Part shown: positions 18,647-27,321 of the stretch, piece after piece | How positions within the stretch are numbered: the first letter of the stretch is position 1 | Layout of the letters: each line of letters begins with the position of its first letter | NCBI GenBank assembly: GCA_015055965.1 | Contig: SVHG01000002.1 | Location: forward strand, 118,834 to 182,833 | Length of the DNA: 64,000 bases | From: Clostridiales bacterium | GTDB taxonomy: Bacteria; Bacillota; Clostridia; Christensenellales; Borkfalkiaceae | Reading direction: 5' to 3' | Translations under genes and position numbers: made by a program | Notes under the pieces: model-generated | Told to the model about the DNA's origin: nothing | The model's input: only the letters and a program-made list of their open reading frames with translations | The model's database searches: none

Positions 18647-18754
18647 ATGAAAAAGCGTTACGTGATACAAGAAAATGAAGAGTTAAAAAGGCTTGAAGAA
18701 AGGGAAAGTTTTTTACCTAATTTTGATTATAAAGAGGATAAGAATTATGACTAA
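18647..18754 (+). CDS. 35-aa charged small ORF overlapping spoVAC start
   Basis: MKKRYVIQENEELKRLEERESFLPNFDYKEDKNYD; stop overlaps spoVAC start (ATGACTAA); no SD of its own. Confidence 0.4.
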   Translation: MKKRYVIQENEELKRLEERESFLPNFDYKEDKNYD

Positions 18755-19202
18755 AAATCCAATTATGACAAATGAAGAATATAAGGAATACGTTAAAAGA
18801 TTCATGCCTAAAACAAACGAAAAGCGTAGTCTACTAAATAGCTTTTTAGTGGGTGGATTTATTTGTAGTATCGGTCAGTTTATAAGATACTTTTTTAATT
18901 TATACCTAAAGCTTCAAGGAGATAGCTTGGCTGCGGCTACTTCTGTCGTCTTAATTTTTTTGGGCGTTTTATTAACCGGGTTAGGTGTGTACGATAGAAT
19001 CGGTAAGCACGCGGGCGGTGGTTCAATAGTTCCAATTACCGGGTTTGCTAATTCCGTCGCATCACCAGCGATGGAATTTGTTAGTGAGGGCTACGTTTAC
19101 GGTATGGCAGCGAAGATGTTCGTTGTGGCAGGACCGATTATAGTGTTTGGTGTTTTTTCAAGTGCTTTAGTGGGTTTAATTTATTATATTTTTGGGTTGT
19201 AA
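18747..19202 (+). CDS. spoVAC: Stage V sporulation protein AC
   Basis: MTNEEYKEYVKRFMPKTNEKRSLLNSFLVGGFICSIGQ; start set at 18747 by AGAGGA SD. Confidence 0.93.
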   Translation: MTKNPIMTNEEYKEYVKRFMPKTNEKRSLLNSFLVGGFICSIGQFIRYFFNLYLKLQGDSLAAATSVVLIFLGVLLTGLGVYDRIGKHAGGGSIVPITGFANSVASPAMEFVSEGYVYGMAAKMFVVAGPIIVFGVFSSALVGLIYYIFGL

Positions 19203-19205
19203 TTT

Positions 19206-20195
19206 ATGAGTAGACTAATAGTTTTTAAAAATAAGCCTAAAATCATTTCAACGGCTACGGTTTGCGGTAAAAAAGAGGGAAGCGGTAATTTGGGAAATTA
19301 CGTTGATGAAATCGTAGCAGACGAGTATTTTGGGGAAGAAAGCTTTGAGTTTGCCGAAAGAAAGATGCTTCAAAGCACTATTAAAAAAGTGATTGAAAAG
19401 GCTGGGTATAAGGAAGATGATATCGGTGTATATATAGGTGGAGATTTACTTGACCAAATAATTTCATCATCTTTTGCGGCTAGAGAATTTGCTTTTCCTT
19501 TTTTAGGCGTTTATACCGCATGCTCAACTATGGGAGAAAGTATGCTTATTGGAGCGCTTTTAGCAGACGGCGGTTATTTAAAAAGTGCTTTATGCGCCAC
19601 GTGCAGTCATTTTTCTACGGCAGAAAGGCAATATAGATTTCCTTTAGAGCAGGGAACGACTAGACCTGCTCAGTCGCAGTGGACGGTTACGGGAGCGGGT
19701 GCAAACTTGATTTCTTTAGCTAATGAAGGTATTTCAATTACCTCTGCTTTAATTGGGAAGGTGGTGGATTACGGAGTAACGGACGCTAACAATATGGGCG
19801 CGGCTATGGCTCCTGCTGCGGCTGATTCTATAAGAGATTTTTTTGTGGTTAGCGGGAAAACTCCTGATGATTACGACCTGATTTTAACTGGTGATTTAGG
19901 AACGCTAGGCTCTAGAATTTTAAAGGATTTAGTTAAAAAAACAGGATTTAATATCGATAATAATCACGTTGATTGCGGTGAATTAATTTACAATATAATG
20001 GAAGATGAGTATCAAGGCGGTAGTGGTGCCGGTTGTAGCGCAGTTGTATTTAATTCTTACGTTTATCAAATGATGATGGCTAAAAAGTATCGCAAGATCC
20101 TATTCGTTCCAACAGGCGCGTTGCTTTCTACCTTATCAACACAGCAGGGTGAATCAATACCCGGCATAGCAAACGTGATTGAATTGCAGATCTAA
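19206..20195 (+). CDS. spoVAD: Stage V sporulation protein AD
   Basis: Thiolase-like GGDLLDQIISSSFAAREF..GVYTACSTMGESM; operon position. Confidence 0.95.
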   Translation: MSRLIVFKNKPKIISTATVCGKKEGSGNLGNYVDEIVADEYFGEESFEFAERKMLQSTIKKVIEKAGYKEDDIGVYIGGDLLDQIISSSFAAREFAFPFLGVYTACSTMGESMLIGALLADGGYLKSALCATCSHFSTAERQYRFPLEQGTTRPAQSQWTVTGAGANLISLANEGISITSALIGKVVDYGVTDANNMGAAMAPAAADSIRDFFVVSGKTPDDYDLILTGDLGTLGSRILKDLVKKTGFNIDNNHVDCGELIYNIMEDEYQGGSGAGCSAVVFNSYVYQMMMAKKYRKILFVPTGALLSTLSTQQGESIPGIANVIELQI

Positions 20196-20207
20196 TCTGC
20201 ATTACAT

Positions 20208-20579
20208 ATGACTGATATAATTTTTACCTATCTAAAAGCTTTTACAGTTGGTGGGCTAATTTGTATGATAGCTCAACTTTTAATTAATTATACTAAAATT
20301 ACCGCCGGGAAAATTTTAGTTTCCTTTATGCTTGCAGGTGTAGTTTTACAAGCCTTTGGTGTATATGAATATTTAGTTGATTTTGCCGGTAGCGGTGCAA
20401 CCGTGCCTATTAGCGGATTTGGGTATCTGCTTGCAAACGGCGCAATAAAGGGAGCAAAGGAGGGGCTAATTGAAGCTATTACCGGCGGTTTTACTGCTGC
20501 TAGCGCTGGTGTTACCGCTGCAATAATCTTTAGCTTTATAGTGGCTTTAATTTTTAAACCAAGGTCAAAAATAAATTAA
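20208..20579 (+). CDS. spoVAE: Stage V sporulation protein AE
   Basis: Small TM protein GGLICMIAQLLI..GSGATVPISGFGYLLANGAIKGAKEGL; operon position. Confidence 0.93.
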   Translation: MTDIIFTYLKAFTVGGLICMIAQLLINYTKITAGKILVSFMLAGVVLQAFGVYEYLVDFAGSGATVPISGFGYLLANGAIKGAKEGLIEAITGGFTAASAGVTAAIIFSFIVALIFKPRSKIN

Positions 20580-20597
20580 GTTTGCATATAATATAAG

Positions 20598-21239
20598 GTG
20601 AAAAAATGCAGTAAATTTAAAAGAAAGCTATTATTAATTGCAATATGCTTTGACGTTGTGTTATCTTTAATATATTTTTCGACAGTAAAACTCGTTTTAA
20701 AAGCTGGTGGTGAAATATTTAAATCTAATATATCAAATTGCAGTTACTATGCAATAGAAAAGTGTATTTCTGATAAGGTTCAAATAAACGACTTATATAA
20801 AATTCAAAAGGATAATAACGGAAAAATAGTTTTTATAGAAACTGACGCACTGCTCTTAAATTACATAGTAAAAAATCTTGCTTTAGATTGTTACGATTAT
20901 ATGAACGAATACGTATCAGGTGGTTTTGAAATACCGCTTGGGGCATTTTCAGGTGTTAAATTGCTTGCCGGGTATGGCCCAAAAGTAAACGTGAAATTGA
21001 CCACTGCGCTTTCCGTTGAGTGTAAAATTGTTCGTACGTTTACCTCTGCGGGAATTAATCAAACAAGACAAACTCTTTCTGCCGTAATTTTTACTGAGAT
21101 AACAGTTTTTGCTCCTTTTTACCGTGAATATTACGATGGTAATATTGAGATAGTTCTATTTGATAATCTTATAGTTGGGGAAGTCCCATCAACCTATTTA
21201 GACGTGCAAGTTCTTGCAAGCGGAAAAGTTTCTGAATAA
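20598..21239 (+). CDS. yunB: Sporulation protein YunB-like
   Basis: N-terminal TM, EIPLGAFSGVKLLAGYGPKVNVKL and SAGINQTRQTL; GTG start. Confidence 0.85.
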   Translation: MKKCSKFKRKLLLIAICFDVVLSLIYFSTVKLVLKAGGEIFKSNISNCSYYAIEKCISDKVQINDLYKIQKDNNGKIVFIETDALLLNYIVKNLALDCYDYMNEYVSGGFEIPLGAFSGVKLLAGYGPKVNVKLTTALSVECKIVRTFTSAGINQTRQTLSAVIFTEITVFAPFYREYYDGNIEIVLFDNLIVGEVPSTYLDVQVLASGKVSE

Positions 21240-21283
21240 TAACTTAAATCTGGAAATATTACTAAAATGCCCTAATTTTTCAT

Positions 21284-21312
21284 TTGACATTTTATTGGTT
21301 TAATATTATAAT
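21284..21312 (+). promoter_or_regulatory. Sigma-A promoter of T-box/pheST
   Basis: TTGACA-N17-TATAAT. Confidence 0.85.
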
Positions 21313-21318
21313 ATATAA

Positions 21319-21572
21319 TATTATCACAACTTTAAAGGCTATGACGAAGAGGGTTATCTAAAAGGTTTGTTCAAAAGAGAGGAATTTCGTGGCTGAAAGA
21401 ATTCCGTTCAGAGTTAGAATACCGTTCGCTTCCGAGCTTTGCAAAGAGGGTTTTTACCGGTAGAATGCAACGTTTAGCCACGTTACGGCTTAAAATAAGG
21501 CAATTATTTTGCGAAAATAGGTGGTACAGCGATATTTATCGCCCTATTATCTGATGATAGTAGGGCGTTTTT
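21319..21572 (+). promoter_or_regulatory. T-box leader (probably tRNA-Phe responsive)
   Basis: T-box AATAGGTGGTACAGCGA at 21516-21532 followed by terminator CGCCCTATTATC..GATAGTAGGGCG TTTTT (21540-21572); upstream of pheST; TTC triplet in CGTTCGCTTCCGAGC could be the specifier. Confidence 0.88.
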
Positions 21573-21646
21573 ATTTTAGCTAATTATTTTTGCTAAAATT
21601 ATAATTTGAAAAATTTATATGCGCTTAATGCAATAAAAGGAGTATT

Positions 21647-22666
21647 ATGCAAGAAAAAATTAATGAAATTTACCAAAATGCGCTCAATGCGATTTCACAG
21701 GCTAACGATTTAAAAGCTCTTGATGAAATTAGAGTTGCTTATCTTGGAAAAAGCGGTCTCGTAACGGGATTGTTAAAGGGTATGCGTGATTTACCACAAG
21801 AGGAACGTCCTAAGGTTGGTCAAATGGTTAACGAGCTTCGTGAAAAAATCACCACCGTTATGAGCCAAAAGGAAAGCGAACTAAAAAGTGCAGAGATGAA
21901 TAACGCTCTTGCAAGTGAACGAGTAGACGTTACTATGCCCGGTAAAAAAGATGATTTAGGCTCTTTACACCCCATTAATTTAGTAAGAAACGAGTTGATA
22001 GAAGCGTTTGCCGGTATGGGGTTTGAAATTTATGAAGGCCCTGAAATTGAACTTGACGAATACAACTTTAGATTATTAAATATTCCTCAAGATCATCCTG
22101 CAAGAGATATGCAAGATACTCTTTATATAACCGAAAACATTTTACTTCGCACGCAAACCTCTTCAGGTCAGGCGCGTGTAATGCAAGAAAAGAAGCCACC
22201 TCTTAAGATTTTAAGCCCGGGTAAGGTTTATCGTGCAGATGACGATGCTACGCATAGCCCTATGTTTCATCAAATGGAGGGGCTAGTTGTAGATAAGAAT
22301 ATTACCTTATGTGATTTAAAGGGAACTTTAGAAGCCTTTTTAAAGAAGATGTTTAAGGACGATTTAAAAACCCGTTTGCGTCCTTCATATTTCCCCTTTA
22401 CTGAACCCAGCGTTGAGGTTGACGTAACTTGCTTTGAATGTAAGGGCAAGGGTTGTCATCTTTGCAAGGGAACAGGCTGGATAGAGGTTTTAGGAGCGGG
22501 TATCGTTAACCGTCGCGTTTTAGAAAACTGCAATATAAATCCTGATGAATATCAAGGCTTTGCATTTGGTATCGGCCTTGAACGTATTGCTATGTTGAAA
22601 TATGGTATTCCCGATATCAGACTGTTCTTTGAAAACGACGTTAGATTTTTAAAACAGTTCAAGTAA
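21647..22666 (+). CDS. pheS: Phenylalanyl-tRNA synthetase alpha subunit
   Basis: [51 protein letters not shown]. Confidence 0.97.
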   Translation: MQEKINEIYQNALNAISQANDLKALDEIRVAYLGKSGLVTGLLKGMRDLPQEERPKVGQMVNELREKITTVMSQKESELKSAEMNNALASERVDVTMPGKKDDLGSLHPINLVRNELIEAFAGMGFEIYEGPEIELDEYNFRLLNIPQDHPARDMQDTLYITENILLRTQTSSGQARVMQEKKPPLKILSPGKVYRADDDATHSPMFHQMEGLVVDKNITLCDLKGTLEAFLKKMFKDDLKTRLRPSYFPFTEPSVEVDVTCFECKGKGCHLCKGTGWIEVLGAGIVNRRVLENCNINPDEYQGFAFGIGLERIAMLKYGIPDIRLFFENDVRFLKQFK

Positions 22667-22684
22667 GAAGAGGAGGAGTAAAAA

Positions 22685-25084
22685 ATGAAATTACCTTTAA
22701 GTTGGTTAAACGAATACGTTGATTTAAGCGGAATTTCCGTTGAATTATTAAAAGAAAAGCTCTTCTCTTGCGGATTTGAAGTTGAAGAAGTTATAGAAGT
22801 TAATAAACAAGTCCAAAAAATAGTCGTTTGTAAAATTATGCAAATTGATCAGCATCCTAACGCAGATAAGCTTTCAGTTTGTCAAATAGATGCCGGTGCT
22901 CACGGAAATTTACAAATCGTTACTAACGCTAAAAATATTAAGGTTGGCGATTTAGTTCCCGTTAGCTTAGACGGGGCTGTTTTAGCAGATGGAATGCAAA
23001 TTAAAAAAGGCAAGCTTCGTGGCGTTGATTCAGACGGTATGTTCTGCGGCGGCGAAGAGATTGGTATAACTGAAGAATATTACGACGGCGCTTCATTCGA
23101 CGGCGTGTTAGTTTTTCATGACGATTTTCCATTAGGTGCGGACGTAAGTGAGCTTTTAAACACTAAAGACGTTGTATTTGATATCGGCGTTACGGCTAAC
23201 AGACCTGATTGCCAAAGCGTTTTAGGTCTAGCGCGTGAGGTTGCAGTTATTTTAGATAGACCTTTAAAAGAGCCTAGTTATGACTATACTCAAATTGAAG
23301 CTGGTGCGGAATGTCCTATAACCGTAACCGTTGAAGACGGTGAGCTTTGTCCAAGATATTGCGCTAAATATTTGAAAGACGTAGTAATTAAGCCTTCTCC
23401 TAAGTGGATGCAAAGAAGATTAGCCGTTATGGGTATAAGGGCTATTAATAACATAGTTGACATAACTAATTACGTTTTACTCGAAATGGGGCAACCTATG
23501 CACGCTTTCAACGCAGATTTTCTTGCTAAAAACGCAATTATAGTTCGCAGAGCTGAAAACGGCGAGAAAATCGTTACTTTAGACGAAAAGGAATTTACTC
23601 TTACCAGCGAGAATCTTCTTATCTGTGACGGCGAAAAGGGTGTTGCTTTAGCAGGAATTATGGGCGGTAAGGATAGCGGTATCGCTGATGATACTAAGAA
23701 TATTTTATTTGAATGCGCAAAATTTAAACGCGATAACGTTCGTAAAACCTCAAAGTCATTAGGTCAACGTTCAGACTCTTCAGCTCGCTTTGAAAAGGGT
23801 GTGGACAGTTACACCGTAGAACGCGCGCTTTGTAGGGCTCTTAACCTAATCGAGCAAACCCAATCAGCTACCATTTGCGGTAAAACAGTTGACGTATTAA
23901 ATGAAGAGCTTAATAGTAAAGTTATTAAAACTTCATACGAAAGCATTAATAAGGTTTTAGGAGTTGACGTTGCTAACGATATTCAAAAGGGTATTTTAGA
24001 AAGCTTGGGTTTTGTTATTACTGAAAGCGGTAACTCTTTTGAAGCCGTAGTTCCTGCTTGGCGTGATGACGTTGACGATTTCCCCGATTTAGCAGAAGAA
24101 ATTATTAGAATTTACGGTTACGATCATATTGAATGCCGTCTTTTAGAGAATGCGACTATAACCAACGGTGGCAAGACTCAAAGACAGCTTAACGAAGATA
24201 GGCTTAAAAACGCTCTTATAGCAAAGGGTTTTAATGAAACTTTAACCTATTCTTTCGTTTCAGAAAAGGATTATGAAACCTTTGGTTTAGATAAGGATGC
24301 TCCTGAAAACGCTCACGTTAAAATCATGAATCCTTTAGGTGAAGATATGAGCGTAATGAGAACCACGCTTATTCCTTCTATGGTTTACAATATGGTTCGT
24401 AATTTAAACAAAAAGAATTTAAGCGGTCGTTTGTTTGAATTATCAAAGGTATACTTACCCAAAGCCCTTCCTTTAACAGAGCTTCCCGTTGAAAATGCTA
24501 GATTAACCTTAGGTGTATTCGGCGACAAGGAAGATTTCTTTACCGTAAAAGGTGTAATTGAAGAACTTCTTGAGTTTATGCATATCGGTAGCGAATGCGT
24601 ATACGAAAGAGCAGACGCACCTTACTTACATCCTGGCAGATGTGCTAAAATAATTTGTGGGGAGCAAGTATTAGGCGTATTTGGCGAAATTCACCCACAA
24701 ATCAGAGAAAAGCTTGGCGTGGATAAAAGAATTTACGTTGCAGAGCTTGATTATGATGCAATAGATTTATTATTAACCGGTAAAATAGGTTATAAGCATA
24801 TTTCTAGATTTCCTTCAGTAGAGCGTGACTTAGCGTTAATTGCTGATATTGATACACCTAACGCTGAAATAGTAAAACTAATTTGCGCAAGGGGTGGTAA
24901 GAACCTTCAATCAGTTAAGCTCTTTGACGTTTATACCGGTAAAGGAGTAGAAGAAGGAAAGAAAAGTGTAGCTTACAGACTGACCTTCTCATCATTAGAA
25001 AAGACCTTTGGTGAAGGTGAGGTTGATTCATTTATTAAGAAAATTTTATTCTTCTTAGATCAAAACAATATTAAATTAAGGTAA
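22685..25084 (+). CDS. pheT: Phenylalanyl-tRNA synthetase beta subunit
   Basis: MKLPLSWLNEYVDL, tRNA-binding domain, VTANRPDCQSVLGLAREVA, C-terminal anticodon-binding fold. Confidence 0.97.
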   Translation: MKLPLSWLNEYVDLSGISVELLKEKLFSCGFEVEEVIEVNKQVQKIVVCKIMQIDQHPNADKLSVCQIDAGAHGNLQIVTNAKNIKVGDLVPVSLDGAVLADGMQIKKGKLRGVDSDGMFCGGEEIGITEEYYDGASFDGVLVFHDDFPLGADVSELLNTKDVVFDIGVTANRPDCQSVLGLAREVAVILDRPLKEPSYDYTQIEAGAECPITVTVEDGELCPRYCAKYLKDVVIKPSPKWMQRRLAVMGIRAINNIVDITNYVLLEMGQPMHAFNADFLAKNAIIVRRAENGEKIVTLDEKEFTLTSENLLICDGEKGVALAGIMGGKDSGIADDTKNILFECAKFKRDNVRKTSKSLGQRSDSSARFEKGVDSYTVERALCRALNLIEQTQSATICGKTVDVLNEELNSKVIKTSYESINKVLGVDVANDIQKGILESLGFVITESGNSFEAVVPAWRDDVDDFPDLAEEIIRIYGYDHIECRLLENATITNGGKTQRQLNEDRLKNALIAKGFNETLTYSFVSEKDYETFGLDKDAPENAHVKIMNPLGEDMSVMRTTLIPSMVYNMVRNLNKKNLSGRLFELSKVYLPKALPLTELPVENARLTLGVFGDKEDFFTVKGVIEELLEFMHIGSECVYERADAPYLHPGRCAKIICGEQVLGVFGEIHPQIREKLGVDKRIYVAELDYDAIDLLLTGKIGYKHISRFPSVERDLALIADIDTPNAEIVKLICARGGKNLQSVKLFDVYTGKGVEEGKKSVAYRLTFSSLEKTFGEGEVDSFIKKILFFLDQNNIKLR

Positions 25085-25086
25085 TT

Positions 25087-27321
25087 ATGAGAGATAAGAA
25101 CGTAGAATTGCTTGCGCCTGCAGGCTGTGAGGAAAATTTTTATGGCGCTATTAATCATGGAGCTGATGCTGTATATCTAGGGCTCTCTGATTTTTCTGCG
25201 CGCAAAAATGCAGGCAATTTTACGTTGGATCGTCTTAAATTCGTTGTTGCATACGCCCACGTATTTAATGTAAAGGTTTACGTAGCCGTTAATACCGCAA
25301 TAAAAAACAGTGAGTTGAGTAAATACTTTAAATGTATTAACGAAGCATATAACGCCGGTGTAGATGCTTTTATCGTTCAAGATATTTTCTTGGGTAGGTT
25401 GTTAAAAAGATGTTTCCCCGGTATTGTTTTACATCTGAGTACACAGGCGGGCGTTAATAACGTAGACGGAGCAAAGCAAGCAATTTCTTACGGCTTTAGT
25501 AGAGTGGTGCTTGCAAGAGAAACCCCTATTGAAGAAATTAAGAAGATATCTAAATTAATAGAAACTGAAGTTTTCGTTCAAGGCGCGCTTTGCACCTGCT
25601 TTTCAGGACATTGTTATTTTAGCTCCTTCATTGGCGGAATGAGCGGTAACAGGGGATTATGCCGTCAACCGTGCAGAAAGCTTTATCACTATGAAGGCGA
25701 GGGGGTAAAGGATGAAAACAGATACGCTTTATCCTTAAGTGATTTATCTATGGTTAACCGTTTAAGCGAATTAATTTCGTCTGGCGTAATAAGCTTTAAA
25801 ATCGAAGGTAGAATGCGTAGTTTTGAATACGTTTGCGCTTCGTGTGATATGTACGATTCACTCTTAAGCGGCGAAGGTTTTTCAAGAGGGAAATATGAAA
25901 ATTTAAAGCGTTCGTTTAATCGTGGGGATTATACTGAAGGGTATTTCTTCGGTCAAGACAAACGATTGATTTCCGATAAAGTCCAAGGTCATATCGGTAG
26001 CGTAATAGCAACCGTTTCCGCCGTAAAAGGTAATCAATTGATTTTATGCGGGCTTAAACATAATATTAAAGAAGGGGACAGCTTTAAAATTTTAACGGGC
26101 GGTGTTGAAACAGGTCATGCAGTTGCCGTTAACAAAAACGGCAAGGTTGTAGTACTGTTTAAAGAAAAGGCTTTTGTTGGAAGCGAGTTGGCGATTACTA
26201 AGGACGTTTCACTTGCTGAAAAATTTTCGTTAGCAAAAAAACTGTTTCCTGTGAAAGCTGTTTTAGAAGCTGTAATAGGCGATCCTTTAAAATTAACTGT
26301 AAATGGAGCAGAGTTTTATTCTGATTTTATCGTAGCGCCAGCAATTACCAGCGCGGTAACGAAAACCGAAGTTAAAGAAAATTTAAGAAAAAAAGACGTG
26401 TATCCTTTTGAGGTTACGCCCTCTTGCGTAATGACTGAAAAGGTCTTTATTCCTAAAAAGGCTATGAATTCACTGCGCGCAAAAGCCTATGAAGAATATT
26501 TTTATTCTTTTGCTAACGTTAAAGAAGTACAAACTGATTTTGATAGTGAATCAATTCAAATTAGTTCCTCAAATATTGATGAATTAAATGAAATAACGGT
26601 TATTTCTAATAATTTTGATTTTAATCCGATTATAAATCTTAAAAATTTAGTATTTTGTCCTAATAACTACAACGATAACTCTGAATTTGAACGCTTTTTT
26701 GCTCAAGCAAAAAGATTTAAAGTAGAAAAATATTTATATGTTCCGGCTTTTTTAAATGAAAAAGATGAAAACATTATTGCTTCTAGGGTAGCCGATTTTG
26801 ACGGTTTATACTGTGAGAGCGCAAGCGCTTTATTTTTAGCAAAACGATATAAAAAGAAATATTTTGCCGGTGTAGAGTTAAACGTAACGAACAATTTAAC
26901 TTATGACCAATTAATAACTGAAGGAATAACTGAAATAGCGTTATCAAAAGAGCTTTCTAAAAATGAAATTGCAAACATGAAAGAAGGCTACGTGCTTTCA
27001 CTGGGGCAAATTAAGATTATGTCTTTAATGTATTGCCCATTTTCAAAACAATGCTCTTCTTGCAAACGTGGAGACTTTTTAAGGCTCAAGGATTCTTCAG
27101 GAAGGACCTTTACGGTTAGAAGATATAAACTTTCTGAATGTCGTTTTGAAATTTACAATGAAAGCTTATTAAGAAGCAAAACCTCATTTAAAAAGCAAAT
27201 TTTTGATTTTACAACGTTAAATACTAAGCAAATCAACAGTTTGATTGATATTTATTTAAAAAACAAAGAAAACGTAAACTTTAGTTTTACTTCCGGTAAT
27301 TTAGTTAAAGGTGTTGAATAA
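25087..27321 (+). CDS. Peptidase U32 family protein, long form
   Basis: ELLAPAGCEENFYGAINHGADAVYLG; FVQGALCTCFSGHCYFSSFIGGMSGNRGLCRQPCR; KIEGRMRS. Confidence 0.9.
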   Translation: MRDKNVELLAPAGCEENFYGAINHGADAVYLGLSDFSARKNAGNFTLDRLKFVVAYAHVFNVKVYVAVNTAIKNSELSKYFKCINEAYNAGVDAFIVQDIFLGRLLKRCFPGIVLHLSTQAGVNNVDGAKQAISYGFSRVVLARETPIEEIKKISKLIETEVFVQGALCTCFSGHCYFSSFIGGMSGNRGLCRQPCRKLYHYEGEGVKDENRYALSLSDLSMVNRLSELISSGVISFKIEGRMRSFEYVCASCDMYDSLLSGEGFSRGKYENLKRSFNRGDYTEGYFFGQDKRLISDKVQGHIGSVIATVSAVKGNQLILCGLKHNIKEGDSFKILTGGVETGHAVAVNKNGKVVVLFKEKAFVGSELAITKDVSLAEKFSLAKKLFPVKAVLEAVIGDPLKLTVNGAEFYSDFIVAPAITSAVTKTEVKENLRKKDVYPFEVTPSCVMTEKVFIPKKAMNSLRAKAYEEYFYSFANVKEVQTDFDSESIQISSSNIDELNEITVISNNFDFNPIINLKNLVFCPNNYNDNSEFERFFAQAKRFKVEKYLYVPAFLNEKDENIIASRVADFDGLYCESASALFLAKRYKKKYFAGVELNVTNNLTYDQLITEGITEIALSKELSKNEIANMKEGYVLSLGQIKIMSLMYCPFSKQCSSCKRGDFLRLKDSSGRTFTVRRYKLSECRFEIYNESLLRSKTSFKKQIFDFTTLNTKQINSLIDIYLKNKENVNFSFTSGNLVKGVE

